64,000 nucleotides of DNA, taken from the NCBI GenBank assembly GCA_963846855.1, contig CAWJXK010000008.1, positions 744,001 to 808,000 of the forward strand, given 5' to 3'. Below the pieces are notes generated by a model. The model was not told where the DNA came from, ran no database searches, and worked only from the letters and a program-made list of their open reading frames with translations. Of the stretch, positions 35,289 through 43,913 are shown one piece after another. Made by a program: the position numbers and the translations under genes. The stretch is from CAIWHR01 sp963846855. Its GTDB lineage: Bacteria; Pseudomonadota; Gammaproteobacteria; Burkholderiales; Casimicrobiaceae. Every line of letters starts with the position of its first letter. Positions within the stretch are counted from its first letter, which is position 1.

Positions 35289-36170
35289 ATGACGAAGACG
35301 CTTTCCAATCGCAACATCGAGTCGGTCACGCGGCCGCGCGCGGTCGAGCGCGTCATTGCGGGGCAGCTGACGTCGGATGGCGCCGGCGTGAAGCTGACGC
35401 GCGTCCTCACGCAGACGCTGCAGCGCCGGCTCGATCCGTTCCTCATGCTCGATGCGTTCGGCACCGACGATCCGCAGGACTACCTCGCCGGATTCCCGGA
35501 CCATCCGCATCGCGGCTTCGAGACCGTGACGTACATGATCGCCGGCCGCATGCGGCATCGCGACAGCGCGGGTCACGAGGGCCTGCTGTCCAACGGCGGC
35601 GTCCAATGGATGACGGCCGGGCGCGGTGTCGTCCATTCCGAGCTGCCGGAGCAGGAGGATGGCCGGATGGAAGGCTTTCAGCTTTGGCTGAACCTGCCCG
35701 CGAAGGACAAGCTTCGCGCGCCGTGGTATCGCGACATCCAGTCGGCGGAGATCCCGGAGTTCTTCACCGACGACGGCGTGAAAGTGCGCGTCATCGCCGG
35801 CCGGAGCCATGGAGTCGACGGCGCCATGCAGCGCGAAGTCACCGAGCCGCTTTATCTCGATCTCGAGATTCCGGCGGGAGGGCGTGTCGCGCAGGTTCTG
35901 CCGCCGACGCACAACGCGTTCGTCTACGTGTATCGCGGTGGCGTGCAGATCGAAGGCACGCAGGTGCCGGCGCAGCGGATGGCGATTCTCGCGAACGACG
36001 CGGGCAGCGACGGCGTCGTGCTGACGGCGGCCGCGGCCTCCCGCGCGCTGCTGATCGCGGGCAGCCCGTTGCGCGAGCCGATCGCCCAGTACGGGCCGTT
36101 CGTGATGAACACGAACGACGAGATCTTCGAGGCGGTTCGGGATTACCAGGCGGGCAAGTTCGCGGCGTAA
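35289..36170 (+). CDS. Pirin family protein (quercetinase-like cupin)
   Basis: 293 residues, bicupin. The metal site in the N-terminal cupin is visible as HPHRGFETVTYM and HRDSAGHEG, with a later HSELPEQE; pirins often bind Fe and some oxidise quercetin. It follows azoR by 70 bp, a frequent pairing behind a LysR regulator, suggesting an oxidative or electrophile response. Start ATG at 35289 (MTKTLSNRNIESV); an ATG six codons upstream is possible. A strong terminator follows. Confidence 0.92.
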   Translation: MTKTLSNRNIESVTRPRAVERVIAGQLTSDGAGVKLTRVLTQTLQRRLDPFLMLDAFGTDDPQDYLAGFPDHPHRGFETVTYMIAGRMRHRDSAGHEGLLSNGGVQWMTAGRGVVHSELPEQEDGRMEGFQLWLNLPAKDKLRAPWYRDIQSAEIPEFFTDDGVKVRVIAGRSHGVDGAMQREVTEPLYLDLEIPAGGRVAQVLPPTHNAFVYVYRGGVQIEGTQVPAQRMAILANDAGSDGVVLTAAAASRALLIAGSPLREPIAQYGPFVMNTNDEIFEAVRDYQAGKFAA

Positions 36171-36215
36171 TCCTTCGAGCAGGAATCACGGCGTCACCCA
36201 GGTGGTGGCGATGGG

Positions 36216-36251
36216 AAGGCACGGCGGGCGGTTCGCCGTGCTTCTTTTTTT
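36216..36251 (+). terminator. Intrinsic terminator after pirin gene
   Basis: GCACGGCG (36219-36226) pairs with CGCCGTGC (36234-36241), loop 7 nt, followed by TTCTTTTTTT. A strong Rho-independent terminator about 45 bp after the stop. Confidence 0.88.
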
Positions 36252-36406
36252 GCTTTGTAAGGGCGCGGATGACAAGGGCTTCGGACGGCGCCGGGCATAC
36301 GACGACAAAATGCCGACGTAGCGTGCAGTTTGGAATGCCCGCGGAGTGAGGCCTGGGCGTCCGGAAATCGGTCGTGCCTCGCCCGCGATACCGGTTGGAG
36401 GCGCAC

Positions 36407-37300
36407 ATGAATGCACATACCGCAAGACTCGTTTTCGCGCTGGCGCTGCTGGCAGTCGCAGGCTGTGCCACCGTTCCCGAGAATGATGCCGTCCTCGTGA
36501 ATGCGCGCGTCGCCGTGAGCGCGGCACGCAGCAACCCCCAGGTCGTGACTTACGCGCCGATCGAGCTCGATCAGGCGGTCATGACGCTGCGCGATGCTGA
36601 TTCGCTCGCGGCGCACGGCGGCGGCATCGACGAAGTCCATCGCCTCGCCCTGCTGGCGAACCAGCGCGCGACCATCGCGCAGGAAACGGCCCGCACGAGG
36701 AGCGCGGAGGCCGCGTTGGCGGCGCAGCGCACTGCACAGGTGGCGCAGATGCAGGCCGACCTCAGTCGCCAGCAGGCCGAGGCCGCGCAGGTCCAGGCAG
36801 CCAACGCGCAGCGTCAGGCGGAGGAGGCACAGCGCCAGGCTGCGGCGACGCAGCTGCAGGCGCAGTCCCTGCAGTTGAGCACTGCGGTGGCTCCGCAACA
36901 ACTGATCGACATTCCGGCGTTGCCGACATCGCGCGGTCTCGTCGTGACGCTCGATGACGGGATGTTCGAGCCGCGCAGCGCGCAACTGCTGCCCAGCGGT
37001 GGCTACACGCTTCAGAAGGTCGCGGCGTTTCTCGTCGCGCATCCGGAGCGCGGGGTGGCGATCGAAGGCTTTTCCGACACGTCCGACGGCTATCGCGACC
37101 GGGATCTGTCGGAACGGCGCGCGACGGTCGTGCAATCGACGCTGATCAACCTTGGCGTCGATTCCAGGCGCATGGTGGTCCGCGCGTACGGCCCCGCCTA
37201 TCCGATTGCGAGCAATGCTACGGCGGCTGGCCGGCAATTGAACCGACGCGTGGAAATCGTCGTCTCCGATCGCCCCGGCCTCGTGGTGCCGCGCGGGTGA
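36407..37300 (+). CDS. OmpA-like lipoprotein with DUF4398 domain
   Basis: 297 residues. Lipoprotein signal with lipobox AVAGC (Cys20). A DUF4398-type helical region (about 25-100) is followed by a Gln/Ala-rich coiled coil (about 100-165) and a C-terminal OmpA/Pal peptidoglycan-binding domain (IEGFSDTSDGYRDRDLSERR ... GQLNRRVEIV-type end). It should tether the outer membrane to peptidoglycan. The ATG at 36407 is preceded by GGAGG; the upstream Met is rejected. Confidence 0.9.
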   Translation: MNAHTARLVFALALLAVAGCATVPENDAVLVNARVAVSAARSNPQVVTYAPIELDQAVMTLRDADSLAAHGGGIDEVHRLALLANQRATIAQETARTRSAEAALAAQRTAQVAQMQADLSRQQAEAAQVQAANAQRQAEEAQRQAAATQLQAQSLQLSTAVAPQQLIDIPALPTSRGLVVTLDDGMFEPRSAQLLPSGGYTLQKVAAFLVAHPERGVAIEGFSDTSDGYRDRDLSERRATVVQSTLINLGVDSRRMVVRAYGPAYPIASNATAAGRQLNRRVEIVVSDRPGLVVPRG

Positions 37301-37428
37301 TCGGGTGCGATGGCGTGACGTAGCCGCGAGTTCGGTCGTGCCGCGCTGCGCCGCGATGTCTCCGACCGTCTGATTTGGCGAAGGAGGCCACCATGAGCCG
37401 ACTTTTTCATTGAGTCCTCCTCGGGAGG

Positions 37429-37831
37429 TCAGGCGCTCAGCACGAGCTGCGTCTGCGTGGCGACCGCGCAGAGCTTTCCCTCGGCCGACTTGACAGTGGT
37501 CTGCCACACCATCGTGGTTCGCCCCCGATGAAGCGCTACACACTCGCCGACGACCGTCGAATTCACCTTCGCGGCGCCAATGAATTTGGTGCTCGAATCC
37601 CTGGTCGTCGTGCGCTTGCCTTCAGGCATTTTCAACATGGTGCCGATGGCGCCGAGCGTATCGGCGAAGGCCATGCAGGCTCCGCCGTGCAGCACACTTC
37701 CCGTCGTGCAAAGGTCGGGACGCATCGTGAGCTCGGCAACCACCCGTTCCGGCGCCAACTCGATGACGCGTACCCATCAGCCCGGGGAACAGGGAATCCA
37801 GGATCTGTTGAAGTGACTCGACCGATGGCAT
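37429..37831 (-). pseudogene. PaaI-type hotdog thioesterase, frameshifted
   Basis: Start ATG at 37831 with AGGAG upstream: MPSVESLQQILDSLFPGLM. One extra base (about 37774, or loss of two) then shifts the frame; the rest reads VRVIELAPERVVAELT to TQTQLVLSA. The hotdog core includes TGSVLHGGACMAFADTLGAIG, with the catalytic-type HGG and Asp. The joined protein would be about 133 residues, normal for PaaI/YbgC-like acyl-CoA thioesterases. Translation could restart at a later codon but would lack the first helix. Confidence 0.8.
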
Positions 37832-37950
37832 TGAAGACTCCTGGGACGTCACAGCCCGATGCACGCGAACAGGCGCATTCACGCGCCGAACACAGAGCGA
37901 TATGGGACTGCTGGTTGACGAGAAGTGCAGCGAAATCAATCTGTTATCGC

Positions 37951-38040
37951 TGGCGGATGGGGTGGGATTCGAACCCACGAAGGACTTGCGCCCTTGCCGG
38001 ATTTCAAGTCCGGTGCATTCGACCACTCTGCCACCCATCC
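37951..38040 (-). tRNA. tRNA-Ser(UGA)
   Basis: 90-nt class II tRNA with encoded CCA. Acceptor GGATGGG pairs with CCCATCC; the anticodon stem CCGGA/TCCGG encloses loop CTTGAAA with anticodon TGA. A long variable arm (CAAGGGCGCAAGTCCTTC-type) and T-loop GTTCGAATC are present. It reads UCN serine codons. Confidence 0.96.
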
Positions 38041-38114
38041 GGTGATGCCGGTTCGAGGTTGCCGCTGCCCGGCGCATCTTTGACGCATCCTTGAATTCGC
38101 GACGCAGCGCAACC

Positions 38115-38143
38115 ATATTAGCAAGCCAAGGCGAAGCCCCCAA
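38115..38143 (-). promoter_or_regulatory. Candidate promoter of tRNA-Ser
   Basis: On the minus strand TTGGGG (38138-38143), a 17-bp spacer and TAATAT (38115-38120) lie about 70 bp upstream of the mature tRNA 5' end. Confidence 0.45.
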
Positions 38144-38234
38144 GGACGCTGGAGCTGCCGAGTTCAGTGACGATGATTTTCTGCTAGTCTAAGGCGATCG
38201 ATCGGTCCTCGTAGGACCGCCAATGGAGGGATGC

Positions 38235-38957
38235 ATGGAACCCAGATTCGAGCCCGTGATGTCGGGCCAGCCGGCGGCAACGGTGCCGCCGGTCGTCGAA
38301 ACCACGGCCGTCGACACGAGCCGTGTCCTGCGCAATACCTACTGGCTGCTGGCGCTGTCGCTCTTGCCGACGATCGCCGGTGCGCTCGCCGGGATGCAAT
38401 TCAACTTCATTGCGCTCTTCAAGGCGGCGCCGATCATGACGCCGCTCCTGATGTTCGGCGTGATGGTGGGGTCGCTGTTCGTCGTGACGCGTCTTCGCAA
38501 CAGCGCCATGGCGGTTCCCGCGCTGTTCGGCTTCACGTTCATTGCGGGGCTGATGCTGACGCCGATCCTCACGGTTGCCGCGGGCCTGCGCAATGGTGGC
38601 CAGCTGGTCGCGCTGTCCGGGGGTCTGACGGCGGCGGTGTTCTTCGGGCTTGCGGCCTACGCGACGACGACCAAGCGCGACTTCGGCTTTCTCGGCCGGT
38701 TCCTGTTCATCGGCACCGTGCTTCTGATCGTCGGATTCCTGGTAAGCATGTTCTTCCCGATCCCGACGCTGACGATCACGCTGTCGGCGATCGCGGTGCT
38801 GCTGTTCTCGCTATGGCTGCTGCATGACCTGAGCCGCATCGTCACCGGCGGCGAGACGAACTACGTGATGGCGACGCTCGCGCTGTTCCTCGACATCTAC
38901 AACATCTTCGTCAACCTGCTGAGCCTGCTGATGGTGTTCGCCGGGGACCGCGACTAG
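38235..38957 (+). CDS. Bax inhibitor-1 (BI-1/YccA) family membrane protein
   Basis: 240 residues with seven predicted transmembrane helices, the BI-1/TMBIM fold. The last helices carry the family signature (LFLDIYNIFVNLLSLL) with an Asp of the proposed Ca2+/H+ site. YccA homologues in E. coli interact with FtsH. The start is placed at the ATG at 38235, 5 nt after GGAGGG; the Met 12 nt upstream lies within that Shine-Dalgarno sequence. It is convergent with serB, with only 2 bp between stops. Confidence 0.9.
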   Translation: MEPRFEPVMSGQPAATVPPVVETTAVDTSRVLRNTYWLLALSLLPTIAGALAGMQFNFIALFKAAPIMTPLLMFGVMVGSLFVVTRLRNSAMAVPALFGFTFIAGLMLTPILTVAAGLRNGGQLVALSGGLTAAVFFGLAAYATTTKRDFGFLGRFLFIGTVLLIVGFLVSMFFPIPTLTITLSAIAVLLFSLWLLHDLSRIVTGGETNYVMATLALFLDIYNIFVNLLSLLMVFAGDRD

Positions 38958-38959
38958 GG

Positions 38960-39799
38960 CTACGCAAACAGGTTGAGCACCGCGTCCAGGCCACAGTGAT
39001 TGATCGCATAGGTGGCCTGCGCGCGAACGACGGGCTTCGCGTGATACGCGATTGACACGTCGGCTTCCCGCAGCATCGGGAGGTCATTGGCGCCGTCGCC
39101 GATCGCGACGACGATCTGGCCCGGCTTCACGTGCTGTGCGCGCATTGCGGCGAGTCGCGCCGCCTTGGCGTGCGCGTCGACGATGGGCTCGCCGACCTCC
39201 CCGGTGAGCGTGCCGTCCCGGATCCCCAGCGTGTTCGCGGCGACGTCGTCGAAGCCGAGGCGCGCCTTCAGCCGGTCCGTGAAGAAAGTGAATCCGCCGG
39301 AGACCAGCAGCGTTTTCGCGCCCGCGGCCTTGAACCCGGCGAACAGGCGCAGGGCGCCCGGGGACAGCCGCACCCGCTCGTCATAGACGCGCGCTAGCGC
39401 GTCGACGGGAAGTCCCGCGAGCAGCGCGACGCGCCGTGTCAGGCTCTCCCGGAAGTCGATCTCGCCGCGCATCGCGGCCGCCGTGACCGCCGCCACGGCG
39501 GCCTTGATTCCCAGCATGTCGGCGATCTCGTCGATGCACTCGATGGTGATCAGCGTCGAGTCCATGTCGATGGCAACGAGGCGCACGCGGTTCCGCGTGA
39601 GGCCCGCGTCGACCAGCGCGTGATCGATCCCCGCGCCGGCACACAGCATCGCGACGCCATCCTCGGCACGGACGCGGGAGAGCCGGTACGCCTGCTGTCC
39701 GCCCCCATCGAGGACGGCAATGCCCTGCGCATCGACCAGCGAGGCGATCGCGCCCAGCATGTCCTGGGCGATCGAAGGGGCCTGGATGACGAGATCCAT
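38960..39799 (-). CDS. serB: Phosphoserine phosphatase
   Basis: 279 residues; HAD-superfamily enzyme for the last step of serine synthesis. Nucleophile motif DMDSTLI (Asp78/Asp80), motif II SGGFTFF, and motif III GDGANDLPML. A short N-terminal domain (1-70) corresponds to a reduced ACT-like region. It lies 51 bp downstream of purT on the same strand. Confidence 0.95.
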   Translation of the reverse strand: MDLVIQAPSIAQDMLGAIASLVDAQGIAVLDGGGQQAYRLSRVRAEDGVAMLCAGAGIDHALVDAGLTRNRVRLVAIDMDSTLITIECIDEIADMLGIKAAVAAVTAAAMRGEIDFRESLTRRVALLAGLPVDALARVYDERVRLSPGALRLFAGFKAAGAKTLLVSGGFTFFTDRLKARLGFDDVAANTLGIRDGTLTGEVGEPIVDAHAKAARLAAMRAQHVKPGQIVVAIGDGANDLPMLREADVSIAYHAKPVVRAQATYAINHCGLDAVLNLFA

Positions 39800-39850
39800 C
39801 GCGTCCGCGCGAAATGCGAGTCCGAGCCTTCGGCCGGATTCCGGCAGGCG

Positions 39851-41053
39851 TCAGGCGCGCGGCTTGACGCGCCGCGCGCACTCCAGCGCACGCTCGCGTG
39901 CGGTTGCGATGTCGGGCCCGTTGGCGAGCGCCACGCCCATGCGCCGCCGCTTGTAGGAGTCGGGCTTGCCGAAGAGGCGCACGTCGGACTCCGGAACCGC
40001 CAGCGCGTGCGCGAGGTCCTCGAAGTGGATGCCGCGCGCCTCGACGCCGCCATAGATGACTGCGGACGCGCCGGGCGCCGTCAGGCGCACGTCGACCGGA
40101 AGTCCGAGAATGGTGCGGGCGTGGAGCTCGAATTCGCTCTGCCGCTGCGTGCACATCGTCACCATCCCGGTGTCGTGCGGACGGGGACTCACTTCGGAAA
40201 ACCAGACCTCGTCGCCCTTGACGAACAACTCGACGCCGAAGAGCCCCCGGCCGCCGAGCGCTGCCGTGACCTTCGCGGCGATGTCGCGCGACCGCGCCAG
40301 CGCTCGTTCGGACATCGGCTGCGGCTGCCACGATTCGACGTAATCGCCTTGCATCTGCACGTGACCGACGGGCTCGCAGAAATGGGTCTGCATCTCGCCG
40401 CTCCCGCCGGGGGCGCGCACCGTGAGCAGCGTGATCTCGTAGTCGAATTCGATGAACCCCTCGACGATCACGTGACTGCCGCGGACCCGGGCCGCGCTTT
40501 CCGCGTACTGCCATGCCGGCGCGACTTCCGCGCGCGAGCGCACGACGGTCTGGCCCTTGCCCGACGACGACATCACGGGCTTCACGACGCAGGGATAGCC
40601 GATCCCCGCCTTGCGTTCGATCGCCGCGACGAGAGCCTCCTCGTTTTCCGCGAATCGGTACGGCGAGGTCGGCAATCCCAGCTCCTCGGCGGCGAGCCGC
40701 CGGATGCCGTCACGGTTCATCGTCAGCTGCACGGCGCGCGCGGTCGGAATCACCTCCGCGATGCCTTCACGCTCGATGGCGGCGAGCACGTCGGTCGCGA
40801 TCGCCTCGATTTCGGGGACGACGAAGTGCGGGCGCTCCTGCTCGATCAGCCGGCGCAAGGCCGCGCCGTCGGTCATGGCGATGACGTGCGCGCGATGCGC
40901 GACCTGGTGGCCCGGCGCGTTGGCATAGCGGTCGACGGCGGTCACCTCGACCCCGAACCGTTGCAGCGCAATGACGATTTCCTTGCCGAGCTCGCCGCTG
41001 CCGAGCAGCATCACCCGGGTCGCGGACGGGGAGAGCGGAGTACCGATGTGCAT
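39851..41053 (-). CDS. purT: Formate-dependent GAR formyltransferase
   Basis: 400 residues, ATP-grasp enzyme PurT that makes formyl-GAR in purine synthesis from formate, ATP and GAR. N-terminal GSGELGKEIVIALQR dinucleotide-like loop, PVMSSSGKGQTV ATP-grasp loop, and the acidic metal site in FGVELFVKGDEVWFSEVSPRPHDTG. Full length. A TAAAAT box lies upstream (about 41103-41108, minus strand), but no matching -35 was found. Confidence 0.96.
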   Translation of the reverse strand: MHIGTPLSPSATRVMLLGSGELGKEIVIALQRFGVEVTAVDRYANAPGHQVAHRAHVIAMTDGAALRRLIEQERPHFVVPEIEAIATDVLAAIEREGIAEVIPTARAVQLTMNRDGIRRLAAEELGLPTSPYRFAENEEALVAAIERKAGIGYPCVVKPVMSSSGKGQTVVRSRAEVAPAWQYAESAARVRGSHVIVEGFIEFDYEITLLTVRAPGGSGEMQTHFCEPVGHVQMQGDYVESWQPQPMSERALARSRDIAAKVTAALGGRGLFGVELFVKGDEVWFSEVSPRPHDTGMVTMCTQRQSEFELHARTILGLPVDVRLTAPGASAVIYGGVEARGIHFEDLAHALAVPESDVRLFGKPDSYKRRRMGVALANGPDIATARERALECARRVKPRA

Positions 41054-41192
41054 GGCGAAGGCGGAGCCTTAGGCGCCCTCGTGGAGGCGCGGGGAAGACG
41101 CCTATTTTACCAGTGGCCGGCGTATTTTGCTGCAGTGCACACAAACGGGTGCTCCCCGGGGGCAAACCTCCCTGGGGCGTATCGCCGCTGCG

Positions 41193-43580
41193 TCAGCGCC
41201 TCGGCTTGGGCTTGCGTCCTTTCGCGTCGCGGGAGAGCGGCTCGCTGTAGACGCGCCGCGGCGGAGATTCGGGAGGCGCTTCGTCGGCGAGCGTGAAGTC
41301 GATCTTGGTGGTCTCGAGGTCGACGCGCGCGACCTTGACCTTGACGCGGCCCGCGAGCTGGAACACGCGGCCGCTGCGCTCGCCGATCATCGCGTGCCGG
41401 CCGGCATCGAAATGGAAGTAATCGCGCCCGAGTTCGGTCACGTGGACCAGGCCGTCGATGTTGAGCTTGTCCAGCGTGACGAAGATGCCGAAGCTCGTGA
41501 CGCCGCTGATCGTTCCGCCGAACGTCTCGCCGACCTTGTCCTGCATGAAATAGCACTTCAGCCAGTTCTCGACATCGCGCGTGGCGTCGTCGGCCCTTCG
41601 CTCGGTGAGCGAGCAATGCGTGCCGAGCTCGGCCCAGCTCGCGCCCGAGGGCCGATACTGCGTCTTCGCGAGCACGGCCTTGATCGCGCGATGCACGAGC
41701 AGGTCGGGATAGCGGCGGATCGGCGAGGTGAAGTGCGCATACGCCTCGTAGGAAAGCCCGAAGTGTCCGACGTTGTCGGGGCGATACTGCGCCTGCTGCA
41801 GCGAGCGCAGCAGCACCGTCTGCAGCAGCGCGTAGTCGGGACGGTCCTTGATTCGGATCAGGAGCTTCGCGTAATCCGTCGCCGTGGGGCTGTCGCCGCC
41901 CGGGAGCGCCAGCGCGCAGCTCGCGAGGAAATCGCGGAGCGCCGCGAGCTTTTCCGGCGTCGGTCCCTCGTGGACGCGATAGAGCGCCGGGTGGCCGTGC
42001 TTCTCGAGGTAGCCCGCGGTGCAGACGTTCGCCGCGAGCATGCATTCCTCGATCAGGCGGTGCGCGTCGTTGCGCACGACCGGCATGACGGCGACGATCT
42101 TGCCGTGCACGTCGAATTCGAGCTGCATCTCGATGCTGTCGAAGTCGATGGCGCCGCGCGCCTCGCGCGCCCGCTTGAGCGCATGGTAGAGCGCGTACAG
42201 CGTCTCGAGCTGCGGCAGCAGCGCCTTCATCTCCCGCGGCAGCTTCGCCGCCTTGGCCGACAGCGCCTCCCATACCTGCGTGTAGGTGAGCCGCGCCCGC
42301 GAGTGCATCACCGCCGGATAGAACTTGTAGCTCTTGATCGCGCCGTCGGCGCTGACCTGCATGTCGCACGCCATGCAGAGCCGGTCGACCAGCGGCTTCA
42401 GCGAGCAGAGCTCGTTCGACAGCGCTTCCGGCAGCATCGGGATCACGCGGCGCGGAAAATAGACCGACGTGCCGCGCTCGCGCGCGTCGCGGTCGAGCGC
42501 GTCGCCGTCGCGAACGTAATGCGAGACGTCGGCGATCGCGACGATCAGGCGGAAGCCCGCGCCCGCGCGCTCGCACCACACGGCGTCGTCGAAATCCTTC
42601 GCGGTCTCGCCGTCGATCGTGACCAGCGGCATTGCCGTGAGGTCGACCCGGCCCTTGTGATCCGCCGCGCGCACGTCGCTCGGCAGCCGCTCGGCCTGGC
42701 GTTTTGCCGCCGGCGAGAACACGTGCGGCAGGTCGTGCTTGCGCAGCGCGATCTCGATCTCCATGCCCGGGTCGGTGTAGCTGCCGAGCACCTCGACGAC
42801 GCGGGCGATGGCCTCGCGCTGCGGCGAGGGCTGCTCGACGATCTCGACCATCACCACCTGGCCGGCTTTCGCGCCGCCGCGGCCATCGGGCGGGACGAGC
42901 AGGTCCTGGTTTACGCGGCGATTCTCGGCCACCGCGAACCACACGCCATGCTCCTCGTGCAGACGCGCGACCAGCGTGCGGTTGGCATGCTCCAGCACGT
43001 CGACGATTTCGCCTTCGGGCCGACCGCGGCGATCGGTGCCGACGCGGCGCGCCGTTGCGCGATCGCCGTGGAGCACCTTGTGCATCTCGCGCGGACTGAG
43101 GAACAGATCGGCGGCGCCGTCGTCGGGGACGAGAAAGCCGAATCCGTCGGGATGACCTTGCACGGTGCCGGTGACGAGCGCGAGCTTGGCCGCGACACAA
43201 AGCTCGCCTTTGCGATTCAGCATCAGCTGCCCGTCGCGCTGCATCGCATCGAGGCGGCCGTGGAATGCCTCACGGGCGATCGGCTGCACGCGCATCGTCC
43301 GCTCGAGCTCGGCGGGAGGCATCGGCACGCCGGCGTCTTCGAGAGTCGCGAGGATCGCTGCGCGCGATGGCAGCAATTCGGGGTCGATGTCGCCGCCGCG
43401 GCGGGGAGCGTCGCTGCGCGTGCTCGGACGTGAGGGCTTGGGCGTGCCCACGGCGGGCCGGACTCGCGTCACGACATTCTGCACCGGCGCGGGCGACGGG
43501 TTTTTGGTTGCGGCGGCGACGCGCCGCGACGATGGCGCCGGCGCGCGCTTCTGAGCTTGGGGGGTCGGCTTTTTTGACAA
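41193..43580 (-). CDS. rnr: Ribonuclease R
   Basis: 795 residues, 3'-5' exoribonuclease that degrades structured RNA. A basic N-terminal tail (1-70), winged-helix domain, two cold-shock domains, the RNB catalytic domain with Asp cluster DFDD (329-332, in GETAKDFDDAVW), an S1 domain (about 680-755) and a Lys/Arg-rich tail (GRKPKPRR). The start is apparently TTG (43578-43580; next in-frame ATG is only at residue 87) with no clear ribosome-binding site. That TTG overlaps the -35 box of the divergent tRNA-Leu promoter. Confidence 0.95.
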   Translation of the reverse strand: MSKKPTPQAQKRAPAPSSRRVAAATKNPSPAPVQNVVTRVRPAVGTPKPSRPSTRSDAPRRGGDIDPELLPSRAAILATLEDAGVPMPPAELERTMRVQPIAREAFHGRLDAMQRDGQLMLNRKGELCVAAKLALVTGTVQGHPDGFGFLVPDDGAADLFLSPREMHKVLHGDRATARRVGTDRRGRPEGEIVDVLEHANRTLVARLHEEHGVWFAVAENRRVNQDLLVPPDGRGGAKAGQVVMVEIVEQPSPQREAIARVVEVLGSYTDPGMEIEIALRKHDLPHVFSPAAKRQAERLPSDVRAADHKGRVDLTAMPLVTIDGETAKDFDDAVWCERAGAGFRLIVAIADVSHYVRDGDALDRDARERGTSVYFPRRVIPMLPEALSNELCSLKPLVDRLCMACDMQVSADGAIKSYKFYPAVMHSRARLTYTQVWEALSAKAAKLPREMKALLPQLETLYALYHALKRAREARGAIDFDSIEMQLEFDVHGKIVAVMPVVRNDAHRLIEECMLAANVCTAGYLEKHGHPALYRVHEGPTPEKLAALRDFLASCALALPGGDSPTATDYAKLLIRIKDRPDYALLQTVLLRSLQQAQYRPDNVGHFGLSYEAYAHFTSPIRRYPDLLVHRAIKAVLAKTQYRPSGASWAELGTHCSLTERRADDATRDVENWLKCYFMQDKVGETFGGTISGVTSFGIFVTLDKLNIDGLVHVTELGRDYFHFDAGRHAMIGERSGRVFQLAGRVKVKVARVDLETTKIDFTLADEAPPESPPRRVYSEPLSRDAKGRKPKPRR

Positions 43581-43602
43581 GAAAATGGTTGAATCGTAAA
43601 AT
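43574..43602 (+). promoter_or_regulatory. Near-consensus promoter of tRNA-Leu
   Basis: TTGACA (43574-43579, perfect), 17-bp spacer, TAAAAT (43597-43602, 5 of 6). Initiation near 43609 is only 8 nt before the mature tRNA. The -35 box overlaps the start codon of the divergent rnr gene. Confidence 0.85.
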
Positions 43603-43616
43603 TAGAGGCTGCAGTC

Positions 43617-43703
43617 GCCCAGGTGGCGGAATTGGTAGACGCACTAGGTTCAGGTCCTAGCGGTGGCGACACTGTGGGGGTTCGAGTCCCTTCCTGGGCA
43701 CCA
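43617..43703 (+). tRNA. tRNA-Leu(CAG)
   Basis: 87-nt class II tRNA with encoded CCA. Acceptor GCCCAGG pairs with CCTGGGC, anticodon arm CTAGG-TTCAGGT-CCTAG with anticodon CAG, long variable arm, T-loop GTTCGAGTC. Reads CUG, the main Leu codon of GC-rich genomes. Confidence 0.97.
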
Positions 43704-43742
43704 CGACACGCGAAGCGCAAGTATCGCGCATTCGCAATGATT

Positions 43743-43768
43743 ACGCCCGCGCGAGCGGGCGTTTTGTT
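43743..43768 (+). terminator. Intrinsic terminator of tRNA-Leu
   Basis: ACGCCCGC (43743-43750) and GCGGGCGT (43755-43762) with GCGA tetraloop, followed by TTTGTT. Immediately followed by the 146-bp palindromic element. Confidence 0.85.
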
Positions 43769-43913
43769 AGAACCTATCGCAAAATCGGCTGCGCGGCCCG
43801 ATTGCTTTGTCGTGTCCTCGCTCGCCCCTCGCTGTACGTCTATGTACTATCTCGGGGCTCGCTGCGGGCCTTCGCGCACTCGGGCCGCTCGCCCCATTTT
43901 GCGATAGGTTCTA
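43768..43913. mobile_element. 146-bp palindromic MITE-like element
   Basis: TAGAACCTATCGCAAAAT (43768-43785) and its exact reverse complement (43896-43913) bound the element. The arms continue imperfectly inwards (CGGCCCGA/TCGGGCCG, CTCGCCCCTCG/CTCGGGGCTCG region) to a centre at GTACGTCTATGTAC, so nearly the whole element can fold into one hairpin. The outermost TA on each side could be a target duplication, as for Tc1/IS630-type elements. No protein is encoded. Its right end supplies the TAG stop codon of the neighbouring binding-protein gene. Confidence 0.75.

Noticed and set aside
41107..43433. Two long alternative frames (697 and 768 residues) over rnr
   Set aside because: Both are Arg/His-rich shadows; RNase R occupies the third frame with all catalytic motifs.
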